Assembly (NCBI GenBank): GCA_021838985.1
Contig: JAKCCC010000142.1
Span: 1-5,886, forward strand
Origin: Planctomycetota bacterium
GTDB taxonomy: Bacteria; Planctomycetota; Phycisphaerae; WQYP01
Length of the DNA: 5,886 nt
Reading direction: 5' to 3'
The notes below the pieces were generated by a model, which worked only from the letters and a program-made list of their open reading frames with translations, did not search any database and was not told the DNA's origin. Positions within the stretch are counted from its first letter, which is position 1. Each line of letters opens with the position of its first letter. Made by a program: the position numbers and the translations under genes. Shown piece after piece: positions 4,742 to 5,886 of this stretch.

Positions 4742-5886
4742 TCAACAAGTCATGGTCTGATGTCGCGCCGCTCCCACACTCACCATACGAATCGGCGTTT
4801 GTACGAACGCCTCAATGCGCTCCAGATAGCGGCGCGCATTGGCCGGCAGATCCGCCCGTCTGGTCGTCTCCTCCAAAGATTCGCTCCATCCCGGCAGCGT
4901 TTCATAGACCGGTTCAGCCCGCGCTAAATCATAGGCGTCCGGAGGAAAGCCTTCCGTATGGCGGCCGGCATGGCGGTAAGCGGTGCAAAGGCACAGCGTG
5001 TCCATGCCGGAAAGTACATCCAGCAGCATCAGGCACAACCCGGTGACGCCGCATACGCGCACAGCATAACGTAGCGCCACCAGATCCAGCCAGCCGCAAC
5101 GCCGGGGCCGTCCCGTGGTGGTGCCATATTCATGGCCGCGCTGGCGCAGGTGTTCCCCGATGGTGTTGTTTTGCTCGGTAGGAAATGGCCCAGCACCCAC
5201 GCGGGTGCAATAGGCTTTGGCCACGCCCAAAATTGACGTCAGGGCTGCGCCCGGAATACCGGCGCCGGCACTTAACCCCGTACCACAATTGCTGCTGGTG
5301 ACAAACGGAAACGTCCCGTGGTCCAGGTCCAGCAGCACCGCGTTGGCTCCTTCAAATAACAGACGCCGGTGGTTCCGCCACGCTTCCTGCAGCAAGTCGG
5401 TGGTATCGCAGACGTGTTCGCGCAGCTGTTCCGCACAGCCGCGGTATTGCTCAAAGATTGGCTCCCAGGCCAGCGGCTCCGCATCGTAAAGCCTTTGCAG
5501 CAAACGATTTTTTTCGCTGACGATCAGCGGAAGCCTGCTGCGCAGACGATCCTCATCGATCAGGTCGGCCATGCGCAGGGCGCTGGCGCGCAGCGCCTTG
5601 TCGGCGTAACACGGCCCAATGCCCCGGGCGGTGGTGCCAAGGCGTTGGTTTCCGAGGCGCCCTTCGGAAAGCTGATCCTGCAGTTTATGGTGGGGCAGCA
5701 CCACGTGGGCCTGGCTGGAGATGCGCAACTTGTCCCGTAGTTCAAGGCCCTGGCCCGCCAGCGCGTCAATTTCCTGCACCAATTGAATCGGGTCGATCAC
5801 CACCCCGTTGGCCAACACGCAAATGCAGTGGGGATGTAAAATACCGCTCGGGATCAGATGAAAGGCATACTTCACTGCCCCCACCT
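4742..5886 (-). CDS. purA: Adenylosuccinate synthetase, N-terminus beyond the right edge
   Basis: PurA joins IMP and aspartate with GTP to make adenylosuccinate, the first committed step to AMP. About 380 residues are present; roughly the first 45-50, with the P-loop GDEGKGK and the NAGHT histidine, lie outside the window. The GTG at 5884 is an internal Val codon, not a start. Counting it as residue 1, visible motifs are KYAFHLIPSGILHP (5-18), RLGTTARGIGPCYADK (81-96), FEGANAVLLDLDHGTFPFVT (177-196), TRVGAGPFPTE (227-237), TTTGRPRRCGWLDLVALRYA (255-274; IMP/aspartate-binding loop and strand), and a normal C-terminus near TPIRMVSVGAAR (363-374). The guanine-recognition TKxD that usually precedes VLxG reads MLLD here (286-289), a departure from the family. 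The frame is otherwise intact, so the gene is probably functional. It lies upstream of uppS on the same strand across a 215-bp gap. Confidence 0.97.
   Translation of the reverse strand, partial: VGAVKYAFHLIPSGILHPHCICVLANGVVIDPIQLVQEIDALAGQGLELRDKLRISSQAHVVLPHHKLQDQLSEGRLGNQRLGTTARGIGPCYADKALRASALRMADLIDEDRLRSRLPLIVSEKNRLLQRLYDAEPLAWEPIFEQYRGCAEQLREHVCDTTDLLQEAWRNHRRLLFEGANAVLLDLDHGTFPFVTSSNCGTGLSAGAGIPGAALTSILGVAKAYCTRVGAGPFPTEQNNTIGEHLRQRGHEYGTTTGRPRRCGWLDLVALRYAVRVCGVTGLCLMLLDVLSGMDTLCLCTAYRHAGRHTEGFPPDAYDLARAEPVYETLPGWSESLEETTRRADLPANARRYLERIEAFVQTPIRMVSVGAARHQTMTC

Noticed and set aside
4600..5046. Plus-strand 148-residue open frame over the purA/uppS gap
   Set aside because: It runs antisense into purA, is low-complexity Arg/Pro/Ser-rich, and has no convincing ribosome site.
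5882..5884. GTG as the start of purA
   Set aside because: The sequence at this point aligns with the interior of PurA, just after the NAGHT region; the true start lies beyond the window.

Overview
The window is GC-rich bacterial chromosome with six protein-coding genes, two of them cut by the window edges, and no RNA genes, insertion sequences or CRISPR arrays that I can see. The mixture points to a member of the Planctomycetota or a related PVC/FCB-type lineage. It combines a divergent PhyH dioxygenase + uroporphyrinogen-decarboxylase-like pair under an AraC-type regulator, core genes in an unusual order, and a hairpin reading AACCCG..CGGGTT that I associate from memory with planctomycete intergenic regions. 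This lineage call is inference, moderate at best.

Left part (1-2660): an accessory, probably catabolic or sensing module. An AraC-family regulator (minus strand, cut at its HTH domain by the left edge) is transcribed away from a two-gene operon on the plus strand. That operon encodes a phytanoyl-CoA-dioxygenase-family protein (695-1579) and a UroD-superfamily protein (1569-2660), which overlap by 11 bp. The 108-bp AT-rich gap between regulator and operon holds overlapping candidate promoters and a small inverted repeat. The substrate is unknown.

Middle (2661-2854): the convergent gap between the operon and panB is 194 bp and packed with four separate hairpin-forming sequences. One spans the stop codon of the UroD-like gene. 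Another has a GCAA tetraloop closed next to a tandem G-A mismatch.

Right part (2855-5886): three housekeeping genes read on the minus strand in the order purA (adenylosuccinate synthetase, N-terminus beyond the right edge), uppS (undecaprenyl diphosphate synthase), panB (ketopantoate hydroxymethyltransferase). uppS and panB are 55 bp apart and probably co-transcribed. purA and uppS are separated by a 215-bp gap. They serve purine, cell-wall-lipid-carrier and pantothenate/CoA synthesis respectively and share no pathway.

The best leads are the HxG (not HxD) iron motif in the dioxygenase, the altered guanine-recognition motif of PurA, the uncharacterised AraC/PhyH/UroD-like module, and the structured convergent gap.
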